Positions 23,901 through 35,750 of a DNA stretch of 64,000 nucleotides are shown here, piece after piece. The position numbers and the translations under genes are program-made. The notes under the pieces were generated by a model, which was not told where the DNA came from, did no database searches, and was given only the letters and a program-made list of their open reading frames with translations. Each line of letters starts with the position of its first letter. Within the stretch, counting starts at the first letter, position 1. The DNA is from Gossypium raimondii. Its lineage: Eukaryota; Streptophyta; Magnoliopsida; Malvales; Malvaceae. The DNA lies in NCBI RefSeq assembly GCF_025698545.1, contig NC_068571.1:42565733-42629732 (forward strand), in the 5' to 3' direction.

Positions 23901-25093
23901 GCATCCCCACTCTGGACCAACATTCACAACTTTCTGCAATTTATAATCTTTGTGTTTCTGGTGTGGAAATATATATTTTACAGGCAACGTTCCTTGATGA
24001 TGGTTATAGCATTGATCATGCAAGACAACACGGTCATACACATTTATCAGAGGTATGTTTGATCTTTGATTTTATCCGATTCTATTGTTACTACATTATT
24101 AATGACTTTTAACGATATACGATTTTAAATTTCAGATCATTGAAAATGTTCAGTGGATCAGGAACAAAGCTGTCTTGTTAACTCATTTCTCTTCCCGCTA
24201 TAGTATAGAGGTGAGCATTTAATCGAATAACTTGTCTTTGTTCCATTTTCTACATAAATGCTACAATGCGATTGTTCTCTTACATCGGAGGCAGAGGCGG
24301 ATTGACCTAAAACCTTCCTTGGTGAATAATATTCTGAACCGAGGCTCATTCCATCTCATGGAATGGTAGACAATGCTATATTGTATGTGTAAACATAGAT
24401 TATGCACATGGTCGAGTAATATTCAGCTCTTTCTTTCCTTCCTTCCTTCCTTTTTCCCGACATAACCGAATGAAATTGTAGCTAATTATTCCTTTCGACA
24501 TAATGGTCTTACCTGCACTCTCCGCTGTTTAAAATACAGTAGCAGTTCATTTAAATGGTACACATCAGATAAAATCTTTTTGTTAACATGCATGAGGGAA
24601 TACAAGGTAAAAGTACTATCGAAACTCCTATACTAGGAGTCAAATTGCATTTTGTCTTCTTTACTCAAAAAAATAGGTAAATTTGTCCTTGTACATTCGA
24701 TCAAAAAGTAAATTGATCTTTTTTATTGAAAGTTTCATTCATTTCTATTATTAAAAACTGGCGTGGCTGACAAAATAACTAGACATACCTCATTCTGATG
24801 AACAAGGATCAGATTTTAACAGTAGAAATGGATGGAATTTTTAACAAAATGACTAATTTGTTTTTTTATCTAACAAACAGAGATTAATTTATTCATTTTT
24901 TGAACAGAAGAGGCAAAATGTAATTTGACTTATAATACAAGGGTCTTGGCAGTTATACCAACTGTAAGTTATGTATAATGTTTCATTCTTTACATATTTG
25001 CAGGACATTCGACAAGCTGTTTCAAAGTTGCAGTCTAAATTATCAGCAAAGGTCGTTCCTCTAACAGAGGGTTTCAAATCAATGCACACATAG
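20962..25093 (+). CDS. TRZ2: tRNase Z, short form, probably chloroplast (TRZ2-like)
   Basis: Eight coding exons give 353 aa: 20962-21345, 22086-22248, 22321-22391, 22948-23043, 23122-23235, 23984-24052, 24136-24210 and 25004-25093, all GT-AG and in frame. tRNase Z cuts the 3' trailer from precursor tRNAs before CCA addition. The metallo-beta-lactamase signature HAHLDH (residues 122-127, exon 1 end) continues as IGGLPMYVASRGLYNL across intron 1. Later metal or active-site blocks are FRTHHVIPSQGY, TGDTTAEYMLDPRNADAL, EATFLDD, HTHLSE and LTHFSSRY, all intact. The N-terminal ~65 residues are Ser/Pro-rich and lack acidic residues, like a plastid transit peptide. The ATG at 20962 is chosen for its purine at -3 and its fit to homologue N-termini; 20923 and 20812 are in-frame alternatives. 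Introns 3, 5 and 7 each carry an M1 foldback element, and intron 1 carries exon-2 echoes. Confidence 0.95.
21413..22085 (+). repeat. Tandem decayed copies of the intron 1/exon 2 junction of tRNase Z
   Basis: The 3' part of intron 1 repeats, with a period of about 132-154 bp, the segment that contains the end of the intron and the start of exon 2. Echoes of GGTGGGCTGCCNATGTATG begin at 21521, 21675 (partial), 21811 (partial) and 21943; the true exon 2 begins at 22086. The 21521 copy keeps an upstream CTCAG acceptor and GCCATGGTTTGTACAACTTAAAGC but is frameshifted. The 21943 copy has lost its AG. Flanking TTATTTGAAAATCATGTATACTTT and ATTACTATAATCT blocks repeat too. Confidence 0.88.
22447..22808. 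repeat. Foldback element, family M1, copy 1 (tRNase Z intron 3)
   Basis: Terminal inverted repeats of ~55 bp: left GTAAAAACTACCATGGAGGC...AAATTGCATTTTGCCC; right GGGCAAAACGCAATCTAACTCC...ATGGTACTTTTAC. Subterminal blocks (GGACAAATTAGTCC, CAGTTTTTAACGGTAC) are mirrored, so the whole ~360 bp can fold back. It is non-coding and MITE-like. Confidence 0.85.
23358..23728. repeat. Foldback element, family M1, copy 2 (tRNase Z intron 5)
   Basis: This is the best-preserved copy. It starts GTAAAAGTACCATTGAGGCC and ends GGGCCTCCATGATACTTTTAC, with AGTCAGATTGCATTTTGCCC and its mirror inside. The central portion carries GGCTGACGGAATAACCAGAC...GTGCCACGTGTACC, also seen in copies 3-5. Confidence 0.88.
24607..24962. 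repeat. Foldback element, family M1, copy 3 (tRNase Z intron 7)
   Basis: It starts GTAAAAGTACTATCGAAACTCC. Its right end is more decayed (ACAAGGGTCTTGGCAGTTATAC). The order of internal blocks matches copies 1 and 2, including GGCGTGGCTGACAAAATAACTAGACA. Confidence 0.8.
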
Positions 25094-26041
25094 TTTGTCT
25101 TGTCAGCAGACATGAAAGAATTAGAGGGTAGATGAAATGAGAGGAAAGGAAAAAAAAAAGTGCAATCTTTCCTTTTGATATATATAATGTTACAGAAATC
25201 TATTCACATTGTGTGTTGGTTTTAAATTTTGTGGGGTTTGTTTACATTATCAATGTAAGATATCGGAGTTTATTTCACTCGCGAAATACGAATTTTAGCA
25301 TTTATAACATTTTCTCCATTTTACTAAAATGGCAATGTCAATGTCATTATCTGTGTCTTAGAATCGAAGTTCGAACAATGGCCAAGAAGAAAAAGTTAAG
25401 TTCTACTATAAAATGTGACGATTTTTTTTTATTTTAAATTTTGATTAATTTTATAATTTGATTAAATGGTAACAGTTAAATTTTAATCTTGATTAAACAA
25501 TAATTATTAAATTTTAATTCTGCAATTTTTAAAATCTTATGCGACTAATAATAGATTGTTGTATCTAAAATGTCATGTTACATATTATTAACAAAAAATA
25601 AAAAAACAATTAACAAATTTAATGTCAATCCTGCGCTTAAAATTGAAATTTTAAAATTCAAAAAATATAAAAGGTAATAAACATTAAATTGGATTTTACC
25701 ACTGAAAATGTACAACAATTAAAAGAGTACGGTAATGACTAAATCCAGAACTCGTGTAAAAAAATCAAGGCAATTCAAACAAAGCAACATTCTTCTCTTC
25801 GTTTCATGTATTGCTTCGAGACTTTATTTCTCTTGAAGTATCCATGTCAGACCCAATACACAAAAAAAAAAAAAAAACTTTTTAAAAAATCCTACCATAC
25901 CATACCATCACTCACACCCGAGATCAAGTAACATGTATTTTTTTCTACCCTAAATTACTTGTACATGATTGATCAAGGGAAAAAAAAATTCCTCACTGCT
26001 TTACCTCATGGACCTCAACTAAGCTCATTTATGCCAAATTA
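25094..26041. other. Convergent intergenic region, 3' ends of tRNase Z and PPR genes
   Basis: The two genes converge here, so both 3' UTRs lie in this ~950 bp. It is AT-rich with A and T runs (for example 25861-25877) and no recognisable element or gene. The open frame at 25213-25437 is unsupported. Confidence 0.6.
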
Positions 26042-27505
26042 TCAGCCATTAACTGCACTTGGTTGTGAAATGAAGCAAGAAAAACTACTCTCCAAATTTC
26101 TTGCCAAATCTTCTCTCCCTATTTTCTGAAGGTGCTTCCTCACATGCATATACACTGTAAAGTTCGGACTTAGACCCTTTTCAATCATCTCCGAAAGCAC
26201 ACTTTGTGCCATAACCGGTTTTCCCTGTTTCCTATAAAGACTAGCCAACAAACTGTAAATCATATTGCTTACCGTCTTATACTTATCACTACAAACAACC
26301 ACATACTGGTGTGCTTGTTCGTACTGCTGTAACTTGAAGTACCCCTTGATCAAAGCAGCATGTGTCGTCGGTCGAGGTTCGATACCCTTCGATTCCATTT
26401 TATTGAGCCAGTCGAATGCCATATCTAATTTACCATGTCTACACAAATTACATATGAATATCTCATAGGTTAATGCATTAGGAGGACAACCATTTTCGAC
26501 CATGAATTCAAGCAGTTGACAAGCTTTGTCGGTTTGATCGGTTTTTTGTAAACAACCGAGTACATAGTTGAAAATCTGGCAATTTGGTGTAATTCCGGTT
26601 CCAGTCATCTCATCGAGAACTCGTTTTGCTTCTTCGAAATGACCTTTACGGCTTCGAGAACGGATCAAAATGCCATAATTTGATAACCGTTTCTCTGTTT
26701 TTGTAATCACATATTCAGCCATTTCAAACGAACCTAAAGCACATAACATTTCAATCAAAGCATGGGTACCAGTAACACCACAAGAACCACCAATTTTGTT
26801 CAATATTTCCATTGTTTTGCATATAGATTCCTTCATTGCAGCTTGATTAGATACCATAACAGGTAAATAACTAAAAGCCTTTTGATTCAAACAAATCCCA
26901 TGAATCCTAAAATCATTTAAAAGATTGAATATAGAATCAAAATCATCTGATCTCCCACAATTATCAACAACCAAACTATAAATATCAGAGTCATGACGAA
27001 ACTCAGGATGGGATTTTCGAATCCAATTGAAGAAACGTAATGCAGGGATTTTCTCGCGATTCAAAATTCGGAAAATTGTGTTCAATAATACCTCGGAAAG
27101 ACGTATATTCATAGCATCCAATTTGGATTCTAAATCATTAGAACCTCTTCGAATCAAATTGATAATCTCAGAAACTTGCTTTCCACTCGCATTCGTTCTT
27201 GAAGAAGCTGAGAAACCGCGAAACCAACTAAAATCGGGTTTATTTAAAAATCTGGAAAATGGGTATTGTGTAGAAGGAAATGGGGAAGACACAGATGAGG
27301 AAATGAAAGGGGTTGAAGAATGGGGAGTGGGAATGGTGTGGAGTTCATGGGAACTGAGAATCTGGGTTTGGGGGGTTGAACAGAGGGGAGGGAGTGATTT
27401 GGAGGAAAGGGCAAAGAGAAGAGAAGACAGATAGTAATGGGGGCTAGGGAAAAGCTTTTGATTGAGGTGTTTTCTGGAGAGATAATACATCTCCATTTCA
27501 TTCAA
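26042..27505 (-). CDS. P-class pentatricopeptide repeat (PPR) protein
   Basis: A single uninterrupted frame of 487 codons on the minus strand. PPR proteins bind organelle RNA, one base per repeat, and act in processing, stability, splicing or translation. Helix-turn-helix 35-residue repeats are visible at about 173-208, 275-308, 309-343, 344-378, 379-413 and 415-449; several end in the typical 'G(I/L)xPN' turn (GITPN, GCPPN, GIEPR, GLSPN). There is no E, E+ or DYW tail, so it is P-class and probably not an editing factor. Residues 1-100 are rich in Ser, Pro and Thr with few acids, as in a mitochondrial or plastid transit peptide. Lack of introns is typical of the family. ATGs at codons 1, 4 and 6 are all possible starts; I took the first. 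The orthologue is not named because PPR families need alignment. Confidence 0.93.
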   Translation of the reverse strand: MNEMEMYYLSRKHLNQKLFPSPHYYLSSLLFALSSKSLPPLCSTPQTQILSSHELHTIPTPHSSTPFISSSVSSPFPSTQYPFSRFLNKPDFSWFRGFSASSRTNASGKQVSEIINLIRRGSNDLESKLDAMNIRLSEVLLNTIFRILNREKIPALRFFNWIRKSHPEFRHDSDIYSLVVDNCGRSDDFDSIFNLLNDFRIHGICLNQKAFSYLPVMVSNQAAMKESICKTMEILNKIGGSCGVTGTHALIEMLCALGSFEMAEYVITKTEKRLSNYGILIRSRSRKGHFEEAKRVLDEMTGTGITPNCQIFNYVLGCLQKTDQTDKACQLLEFMVENGCPPNALTYEIFICNLCRHGKLDMAFDWLNKMESKGIEPRPTTHAALIKGYFKLQQYEQAHQYVVVCSDKYKTVSNMIYSLLASLYRKQGKPVMAQSVLSEMIEKGLSPNFTVYMHVRKHLQKIGREDLARNLESSFSCFISQPSAVNG

Positions 27506-27657
27506 TCAATAAATTCCAGGTTTTTCTAGGAGAGGTACAAAGATGAAGGAAGAAGAACCCTAAAGCTTGGCATTTGGCAAATGCAAAGTACTGCTTTGCC
27601 TTCAACGCTGTCGTTTTAAGTCCTTGGGGTTTTGTTAAATCACTTTTTCTTTTGTGC

Positions 27658-27888
27658 AAGTTAGGATCTAAACTTGGCAATTGTTATCAAATTGGAGCCT
27701 GAACATTTTTTATCCAATTTAGGCCCTGAACTTAGCTTGTTTCCACATTGGGGCTTGAACTTTTTTTTTTCCAAGTTAATCCTTGAAAACTCTAAAGATC
27801 AAGTTCCAATGTGGAAATAATTGCCAAGTTTAGGCCTCGATATAAGAATAATTGTTAAGTTTAGGAACTAAATTGGATAAAATAATTG
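27658..27888. repeat. Small foldback element between the PPR gene and the LINE
   Basis: Mirrored blocks: GGATCTAAACTTGGCAATTGTTATCAAATTGG on the left against CCAAGTTTAGGCC...AATTGTTAAGTTTAGGAACTAAATTGG on the right, with TTTCCACATTGGGGCTTGAAC against AAGTTCCAATGTGGAAA inside. It lies 5' of the PPR start, in its probable promoter region. Confidence 0.65.
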
Positions 27889-28377
27889 CGAAGAAGCTTG
27901 ACAGAGTTCTTGTTAATGTAGCTTGGTTGCGGTTTCTGCCTCATTCACGGGTTGAGTTTGTTGCTCTTGGTTGTTCGGATCATTGTCATTCTATTATCTA
28001 GTTGGAGTGGCTTGTGCAATCCTTGCCAAAACCTTTTCGTTTCTTTAATTTTTGGGCTAAGCATGATAGGTTTTTATAGTTTGTTGTTGAATCTTGATAG
28101 CCTATTGTGGTAAGTGATCCTATGTTGAAGTTATTTACCAAGCTTAAGAGACTTAAGCCTATCTGGAAGATGCTCAATTCTGAGGCTTTTGGTAATATTT
28201 CTACTCGAGTTAAGGCTAAGGCTAAGGAGCTGGAGAGCTTGCAACTTGCGTTGTTGCGGGTTGATCTAGTTATAAATGGTCAAATTGATTAGGTGAGAGC
28301 TAACCTTTTCGTTTTGCAAGATGATAAAGCATGTTTTTATCGACAAAAAGCTTGGGTGCAGTAGATCAGGGAGGGGG
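27889..28377 (+). mobile_element. LINE (non-LTR retrotransposon), segment 1: endonuclease end and linker
   Basis: Translated with stops, this reads KKLDRVLVN...GCSDHCHSII and then PKPFRFFNFWAKHDRFL. These are the end of a LINE apurinic/apyrimidinic-type endonuclease (with its SDH motif) and the following conserved linker. Stops interrupt it at several points. The open stretch 28107-28292 is the linker before the reverse transcriptase. ORF1 and most of the endonuclease are absent, so the LINE is 5'-truncated, as is common. It is cut at 28377 by a gypsy element and resumes at 38363. Confidence 0.88.
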
Positions 28378-30971
28378 TGTGATAGCCCGAAATAGGGCCT
28401 AAACGAAATAGTGGTTCCGTAACCACAAATTCGAAGTGAAATAGTTTAATTTTATAAAGTTTTATTAATTTCCGATTGATTGAAATATTGTGTGAAAATA
28501 TGGATAGGAAATTTTAATGATTTAGTGCCTGATTGAATTTTTAGGACTAAATTGAGAAAAATGCAAAGTGTGTCTAATTAGTGATTAAATGACTTAATTG
28601 AATTATTGCATGTAATTGGAAGTGTTTATGTGACAATTAGACCATAAATTATTGATATGGACACAAAAGGGTAATTCTAGAAAAAAAAATATCTAAGTAA
28701 TGGGTCAAGGGCATTTTTGTCCAAATTGAGAAAAAGACAAAATAAAGAGAAAATAAGTGTCCATCTTCTTCAAAATCAGAGTTTGCTTCCAAAAAAAATT
28801 CATGTCACCATAGTTAGGGTTCTTGATCTTTCTAAGCTCAATTGTAAGTGATTTCTTGCCCCGTTTTTAATTATTTTCGTATTTTTATGCTTATTGATGC
28901 TTGAATTTCATGTTTCTACCATTTAATTTAAATGAAGTTAAAGTTTAAAAATTGACCCATTCATTATATAATTGTAAATTGATTAGTGATGTTAGATAAT
29001 GAATGTTTGAAGTGTTAATTACAAGATTTACTAGATGAATTTCGATGAAAATGTTGAAAAAGGACTAAATTGTGAAGGATGGTAAAGTGTGCATAAAGTT
29101 GTGATTTTGTGAAATTGAGGGTTGTTATGAGCATGAAATATGATTTAGTGAAGTTTGAAATTTAAGAATTTAGTGAATTTTATTTTTTACGAGCTTTGGG
29201 ACAAAAATGGAATTTTTGAAAAGTTATGGGAAAAAAATGTAAATTTGCCAACATGTTGTGTATGAATTGTATTTGAATGGAATATGATAAAATGTATTAA
29301 ATTTTGTTAATATAGATCAAGAAAGAAGAAATAGTGGAAGTGATCGGGGAAAAGAAAAAGTTATCGACTAAATTACAAAAATAGTCGTTTTGCATCCGAG
29401 GTAAGCTACGTGTAAATAATAGTTATATTTTTATAAATTGTGAATTATATTTGATATGTGAATTAATATTGAATGTGGAAGGAAAATTATTCATGAATTA
29501 TTTAAGTGATAAAGTGTTTAAAATAAAGTGTTAAGTGTAAATTCCGGTTGAACTTAGGAATAGAAGTGGATACAAGTGACATGTCACTAGAGATCGATGT
29601 TACAGATGTTACAGTTGAGTCCCGGTGCTGGGTGATCTAGCATGTGTTGCAGACACTGACGACTTGTGTGAGTAGGCCCGTGGACATTTCCGGTGTTATT
29701 GATCGGTGGTAGCTTGGCTACATTTCGGTGGTAACCGGCTACATATCGATGTGGCACTTATGTGCTAAATCTCTACGATCTGTGTATATTCCGAGTGTTC
29801 AACGGGATTAATAATGAATTAAAGTGAATATGAAATGAAATGTGTATGCAGGTACGTTTTAAAAGAATGAGCAGATGTGATAAATGTTAGGTGTATGAGT
29901 GCATGTGCAAGTGAAATGGGTAAGATTATGCATGTGTAAGTGATTGAAATTGCTAAGAAATGTTTGATTAGTTGTATGAGAGAAATTTCAATTATTAAAT
30001 GAGTACTTATTGTTTACATGTAACTTACTAAGCTAATTGTAGCTTACACCTTTTTTTCTTTCCTTTGTTTTATAGTGATTTAAGCTTGCTCGAATTTGGG
30101 ATCGTCGGAGCTCGTATCACACTATCATAACCATCTCGGTATTATGTGTTTTTCAGAATGTTTAAAACTATGGCATGTATAGAGTCTTAATCATTTTGAG
30201 TATGTTCATATGATATGGCTAAGATTAGCTATTGAAATGGTTAGTAAAGATTATGTTTTGGTGTTATATATGTGTAAATGGTAGTTAATACAAAGAAGCA
30301 GTTTCTTTGACAGCAGCAGTGACCTGAATGTGAAAAATCACCATAAATAGTAGAAATGGAATTAGAGAGTCAATGATATATAGAATTAAATCTTATCAAG
30401 TTTATTTTTACATGAAAGAAACGGTATAGGAAACGGAATTTTATATTCTGAGATATTTGAACTTTAGTGTGACAGGGTCAGAATGGTTTTTGAAGTCCCC
30501 TGTTCTGACTTTAGAAAATCATTATAAATTGCACAGAAAGAATTATAGGTAATAATTTATATTCCTAGATTCCTTAGTGAGTCTATTTTCAAAATAAATA
30601 AATTTTAACCTTATATAAATTCTGTATAATGAGATAATTGATTTTTAGTGCCAAGAGGTCAGAGCTTTCGAGTAGTGAAATAGGGGATACTTCAATGAAT
30701 AAACTGTACTAATTGGCTATATCAAAAATTATAAAAATTTTATGGTAAGAAGGTATATGAGTCTAGTTTCAGGGAAAATTTACAGATTTAAATATCAAGT
30801 TTCGTAGCTCGAGATATAATTAAATTAGTGACAGTCACGCAGATGGATAATTTTGCTATGAACAGTGAATTTAATTTTAAAAGCAAATTTTTATGCTCCG
30901 AATTGGTAAGTTAAGTTGGATAACATCTCGTACTCAATTTCGGCGATGGTCTCGGGTAAGGGGTGTTACAT
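28378..30971 (+). repeat. 5' LTR of gypsy element 1 (2594 bp)
   Basis: It starts TGTGATAGCCCG and ends GGGGTGTTACA. It is nearly identical to the 3' LTR, with scattered substitutions and small indels, most visibly at 29590-29790. That region holds short repeats of a GGTAGCTTGGCTACATTTC type, with fewer units than the 3' LTR. An LTR promoter is expected but I see no clear TATA box. Confidence 0.95.
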
Positions 30972-30976
30972 TTAGT

Positions 30977-30988
30977 GGTATCAGAGCT
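30977..30988 (+). other. Primer binding site of gypsy element 1
   Basis: TGGTATCAGAGC, complementary to the 3' end of initiator-methionine tRNA, five bases after the LTR end at 30971. Confidence 0.93.
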
Positions 30989-31104
30989 ACGGTTTAGTCG
31001 ATTCTCGGACTAACGTAGCGAGTGTAATAGACTATCTATACATGCCATAATTGAATAATGATAGTGTGACGACTCCTGACATCTTAAAATGTTTTTTTAT
31101 AGCA

Positions 31105-34100
31105 ATGGATCCTAATCGAGATACAGCTAATGATACTCAAAGTAATGTGCCTGTTGAAAGTCGACCCGAGACTCAGGGTCAAGGAGATGAGGCTAGGGAA
31201 GCTTTTCTCCATATGATGAGCAATTGGTATACTGAGTTTGTTAGAACTAATCCTAATGCTCAACCTCCTCCGCCCCCTCCTATTCCTCAAGCTGTTCCCA
31301 TAGCTCCTCAACAAACTGAAGTGTTAAGATTGTCAAAGCCTCCAGTGGACAAAATTCAAAAGTATGGAGCCGAAGAGTTCCGACCTAATGTAAATGATGA
31401 TCTTGAAAGAGCAGAGTTCTGGCTTGATAATACCATCAGAGTGTTGGATGAATTATCTTGTACTCCAAAAGAAAGTCTCAAATGTGCTATATCATTGTTG
31501 AGGGATTCAACTTATAATTGGTGGAAAACTTTAGTGTTAGTGGTGCCTAAAGAGAAAGTTACATGGGATTTCTTTCAAGAAGAATTCCGAAAGAAGTATG
31601 TAAGTTAGCGTTTCATTGATCAAAAGAGAAAAGAGTTTCTTGAATTAAAACTAGGGCGTATGACGGTAGCCGAATATGAACGAGAATTTGTCAAATTAAG
31701 CAAGTATGCCCAAGAGTGTGTATCTAATGAAGCTACATTGTGCAAAAGGTTTGAAGATGGATTAAACGAGGATAACCGATTGTTAGTGGGAATCCTTGAA
31801 GTTAAAGAGTTAGTGGTACTAGTTGAAAGAGCTATCAAGGCTGAAGAATTGAGCAAAGAGAAAAGAAAGGTGGAAAGTGAAGCAAGAGATGTAAGAAAAA
31901 GATCAATGGGCAAGTCATTTCAGTCTCAAGCGAAGAAGTCTAGAGAAATGAATACTCGATCGAATACTTCTAGTGTGAATTTCCAAAGAGATCGAGGAAG
32001 ACAATATTCAAGTTCTAAAGCTCAAGTGACTTCTATGGCAAGTGTAGGTAGTGTTAAACCTACTAGACCGGAATGTCAACATTGTGGAAAACGACATTTG
32101 GGGGAATGTTATTTAATCAGCCGAGCATGTTTTAAATGTGGATCTCAAGATCATTTTGTGAAAGATTGTCCAGAAAGGGAAGAGATAGAAAAGTTTCAGA
32201 ATGTGAGATCGAGCAGTGTGACTACTAGAGGAAGACCACCGAGAAATGTGGGGATTGGAACTAGTGGTAAAGGTGTAACAAAAGACACTACTGTAAGATC
32301 TGAAGCGAGAGCTCCAGCGAGAGCTTATGCCATCCGAGCTAGAGAGGAAGCATATTCCCCTGATGTGATCACTGGTATATTTTCTCTTTACGACACTAAT
32401 GTTCTTGCATTGATTGATCCTGGTTCTACTCACTCGTATGTATGCATGAATTTAGTGTCTGATAAGAATTTGTGTGTTGAATTGACTGAGTATGTGGTTA
32501 AAGTGTCGAATCCTTTAGGCAAACATGTGATAGTTGATAAAATATGCAAAAATTGTTCTTTGATGATACAAGGTCAGTGTTTCCCTGACAACTTAATGTT
32601 GTTTCCATTTGATGAATTTGATGTTATTTTGGGAATGGATTGGTTGACATTGCATAAGGCCAAGATAGATTGTAGTCAGAAAATTCTTGAGTTGAAGTGT
32701 AGTAGTGATACAGTTCTTCGGGTTGAAACAGATAAGTCAAATGTAATGCCAATTGTGATTTCTGCCATGTCTGCTAAGAAATGTTTGAAAAATGGTTGTG
32801 AAGCATATCTTGCTTATGTGTTGAATACAAAAGTGTCTGAAACAAAGATCGAATCAGTGCCAGTGGTATGTGAATATTTAGATATGTTCCCAGAAGAGTT
32901 GCCAGGTTTGCCTCTAATTAGAGAAGTAGAGTTTGGTATTGAAGTAATGCCAGGTGCTTCTCCAATATCGATTGCTCCTTACAGAATGGCACCAACCGAA
33001 TTAAAAGAATTAAAAGTGCAATTATAAGAGTTGACAGATAAAAGATTTGTAAGACCAAGTTACTCTCCGTGGGGTGCTCATGTGCTATTTGTGAAGAAAA
33101 AGGATGGGACATTGAGATTGTGTATTGATTATCTTCAACTTAACAAAGTGACAGTGAAGAGTAAGTATCCATTGCCCCGAATAGATGACTTGTTTGATCA
33201 GTTAAAGGATGCCACAGTGTTTTCCAAAATTGATTTGAGATTCGGATATTACCAATTAAGAGTTAAAGAGTTAGATGTGCCAAAGACTGCTTTCAGAACC
33301 CGGTATGGCCACTATGAGTTTCTTGCAATGCCTTTTGGTCTGACTAATGCTCCAGCTATTTTTATGGATTTGATGAATCGGATTTTTCGGCTCTATTTGG
33401 ATAAATTTGTGGTGGTGTTTATAGATGATATTCTTATTTATTCCCGAAGTGAAGCTGAGCATGCCGAACATTTAAGAATTGTGCTACAGACTCTGCGAGA
33501 AAAGAAATTGTTTGCTAAATTTAGCAAAAGTGAATTTTGGCTCAGTGAAGTTGGATTTTTGGCGCATATTGTCTCGGGAGATGGCATTCGAGTGGATCCA
33601 AATAAGATATCGGCAATAGTTGAATGGAAGCCTCCAAGAAATGTATCTGAAGTTAGGAGTTTTCTTGGCTTAGCCGGATATTACTGTCGATTTGTAGAAG
33701 GTTTTTCGATGATAGCTTCACCGATAACAAAATTGTTGCAAAAAGATGTTAAGTTCGAATGGACTGAGGAGTGTCAACAAAGTTTTGAGAAATTAAAGAA
33801 GTGTTTAACTGAGGCACCAGTGTTAGTGCAACCCGAGTTAGGAAAAGAATTTGTTTTTTATAGTGACGCGTCGTTAAATGGGCTCGGATGTGTATTGATG
33901 CAAGAAGGAAAAGTGATAGCGTATGCTTCTCGACAATTAAAAGCGCATGAACGAAATTATCCTACCCATGATTTGGAGTTGGCTGCTATTGTCTTTGCTT
34001 TGAAGATTTGGCGTCATTATTTGTATGGTGAGAAATGTCGTGTTTTTACAGATCATAGAAGTTTGAAATATGTTATGACACAAAAAGATCTGAATTTGCG

Positions 34101-35739
34101 GCAACGAAGATGGTTGGAATTGATGAAAGATTATGAACTTGTGATAGATTATCATCCGGGAAACGCCAATATAGTTGCTGATGCTTTGAGTAGAAAGTCT
34201 CTATTTTCTTTGAGAGCTTTGAATACAAGATTAACATTGATTGAAGATGGATCATTGTTTGCAGAGTTAAAAGGTAGACCATTGTTTCTTCAAGAAATTT
34301 GTGAGGCTCAAAAAGTGGATAATGAATTGCAAAGAAAAAAGACTCAATGTGCACTGGACGATAATTCTGATTTTCGGGTTGATTCAGATGGATGTTTAAA
34401 GTTTCGTGACAGAGTATGTGTTCCAAAAAATGTTGATTTAATTCAAAAAATTTTGCAAGAAGCACATGATAGTTGTTTGGCAGTTCACCCCGGTAGTGTA
34501 AAAATGTACAATGATTTGAAGAAATTATATTGGTGGCCGGGTATGAAACGAGATATCTCTGAGTATGTGACAAAGTGTTTAGTGTGCCAACAAGTAAAAG
34601 CTGAACACCAAGTACCTTCAGGGTTACTTTAACCTATTATGGTGCCGGAGTGGAAGTGGGATAGAATTACTATGGATTTTGTTTCCGGATTGCCATTGTC
34701 ACCGAAAAAGAAAGACTCAATTTGGGTGATAGTTGATCGATTGACTAAGTCAGCTCATTTTATTCCTGTACGAATGAGTTTTTCACTTGACAAGTTAGCT
34801 GAGTTGTATATTGCTGAGATAGTCCAATTACATGGTATGCCTATGTCTATTATATCTGATAGAGATCCACGGTTGACTTCAAGGTTTTGGAAGAAATTAC
34901 AAAAGGCATTGGGTACTAAATTGAATTTTAGTACAGCATTCCACCCCCAAACCGATGGACAGTCTGAAAGAGTAATTTAAATACTCGAAGACATGTTGAG
35001 ATGTTGTGTATTGGAATTTGAAGGTAATTGGGAAAGATATTTACCTTTGGTGGAATTTGCATATAATAATAGTTATCAATAGAGCAAAAAAATGACACCT
35101 TATGAAGCGTTGTATGGACAAAAGTGTCGGACTCCATTATATTGGACTGAACTTAATGAAAATCAGTTACATGGAGTTGATTTGGTAAAAGAAACCGAAG
35201 AAAAAGTGAAGATAATTTGTGATTGTTTGAAAGTTGCATCGGATCGACAGAAGTCGTATGCGGACTTGAAAAGAAAAGAGATTGAGTTTCAAGTGGGTGA
35301 TAAAGTATTTTTGAAAGTGTCTCCATGAAAGAAAATGTTGAGATTTGGCCGTAAAGGTAAATTAAGTCCAAGATTTATTGGTCCGTATGAAGTGATAGAA
35401 AGAGTTGGTCCAGTGGCTTATCGATTGTCTTTACCACCGGAATTAGAAAGAATTCATAATGTGTTTCATGTTTCTATGTTGGGGCGATATCGATCAGACC
35501 CATCGCATGTGATTTCACCGATTGAAGTGGAAATTCGATCGGATATGACATACGAAGAAGAGCCGATTCGAATCTTGGCACGAAAAGTAAAACAATTGAG
35601 AAACAAAGAAATTGCTTTAGTGAAAGTGTTATGGCAACAACATGGACTGAAAGAGGCAACATGGGAAACTGGGGAGGCTATGAGGAAACAATATCCCAAC
35701 TTATTCACTGGTAAGATTTTCGGGGACGAAAATCCCTAA
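31105..35739 (+). pseudogene. Gag-pol polyprotein of gypsy element 1, six in-frame stops
   Basis: One reading frame runs the whole length with no frameshift. It starts at MDPNRD (31105; an upstream ATG at 31051 is in frame). Order: gag; CCHC zinc knuckle CFKCGSQDHFVKDC (32128-32169); aspartic protease with DPGS (32416) and GMDWL; reverse transcriptase with IDDILIYS (33421); RNase H with FYSDAS (~33860); integrase zinc-binding HPG...CLVCQ (~34480-34590) and DDE core (34640-35080); a C-terminal chromodomain-like tail ending [11 protein letters not shown]. Stops: TAG 31606, TAA 33025, TAA 34630, TAA 34978, TAG 35080 and TGA 35326. Catalytic motifs are otherwise preserved, so death was recent relative to insertion or driven by point transitions. 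Confidence 0.95.
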
Positions 35740-35750
35740 GGGGGGAGAAT
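35739..35750 (+). other. Polypurine tract of gypsy element 1
   Basis: GGGGGGAGAAT lies immediately before the 3' LTR start TGTGATAGCC at 35751. This is the expected position of the plus-strand primer. Confidence 0.85.

Noticed and set aside
27027-27434. 135-codon plus-strand frame opposite the PPR gene
   Set aside because: It lies entirely antisense to the clear PPR coding sequence and has no domain; a shadow frame.
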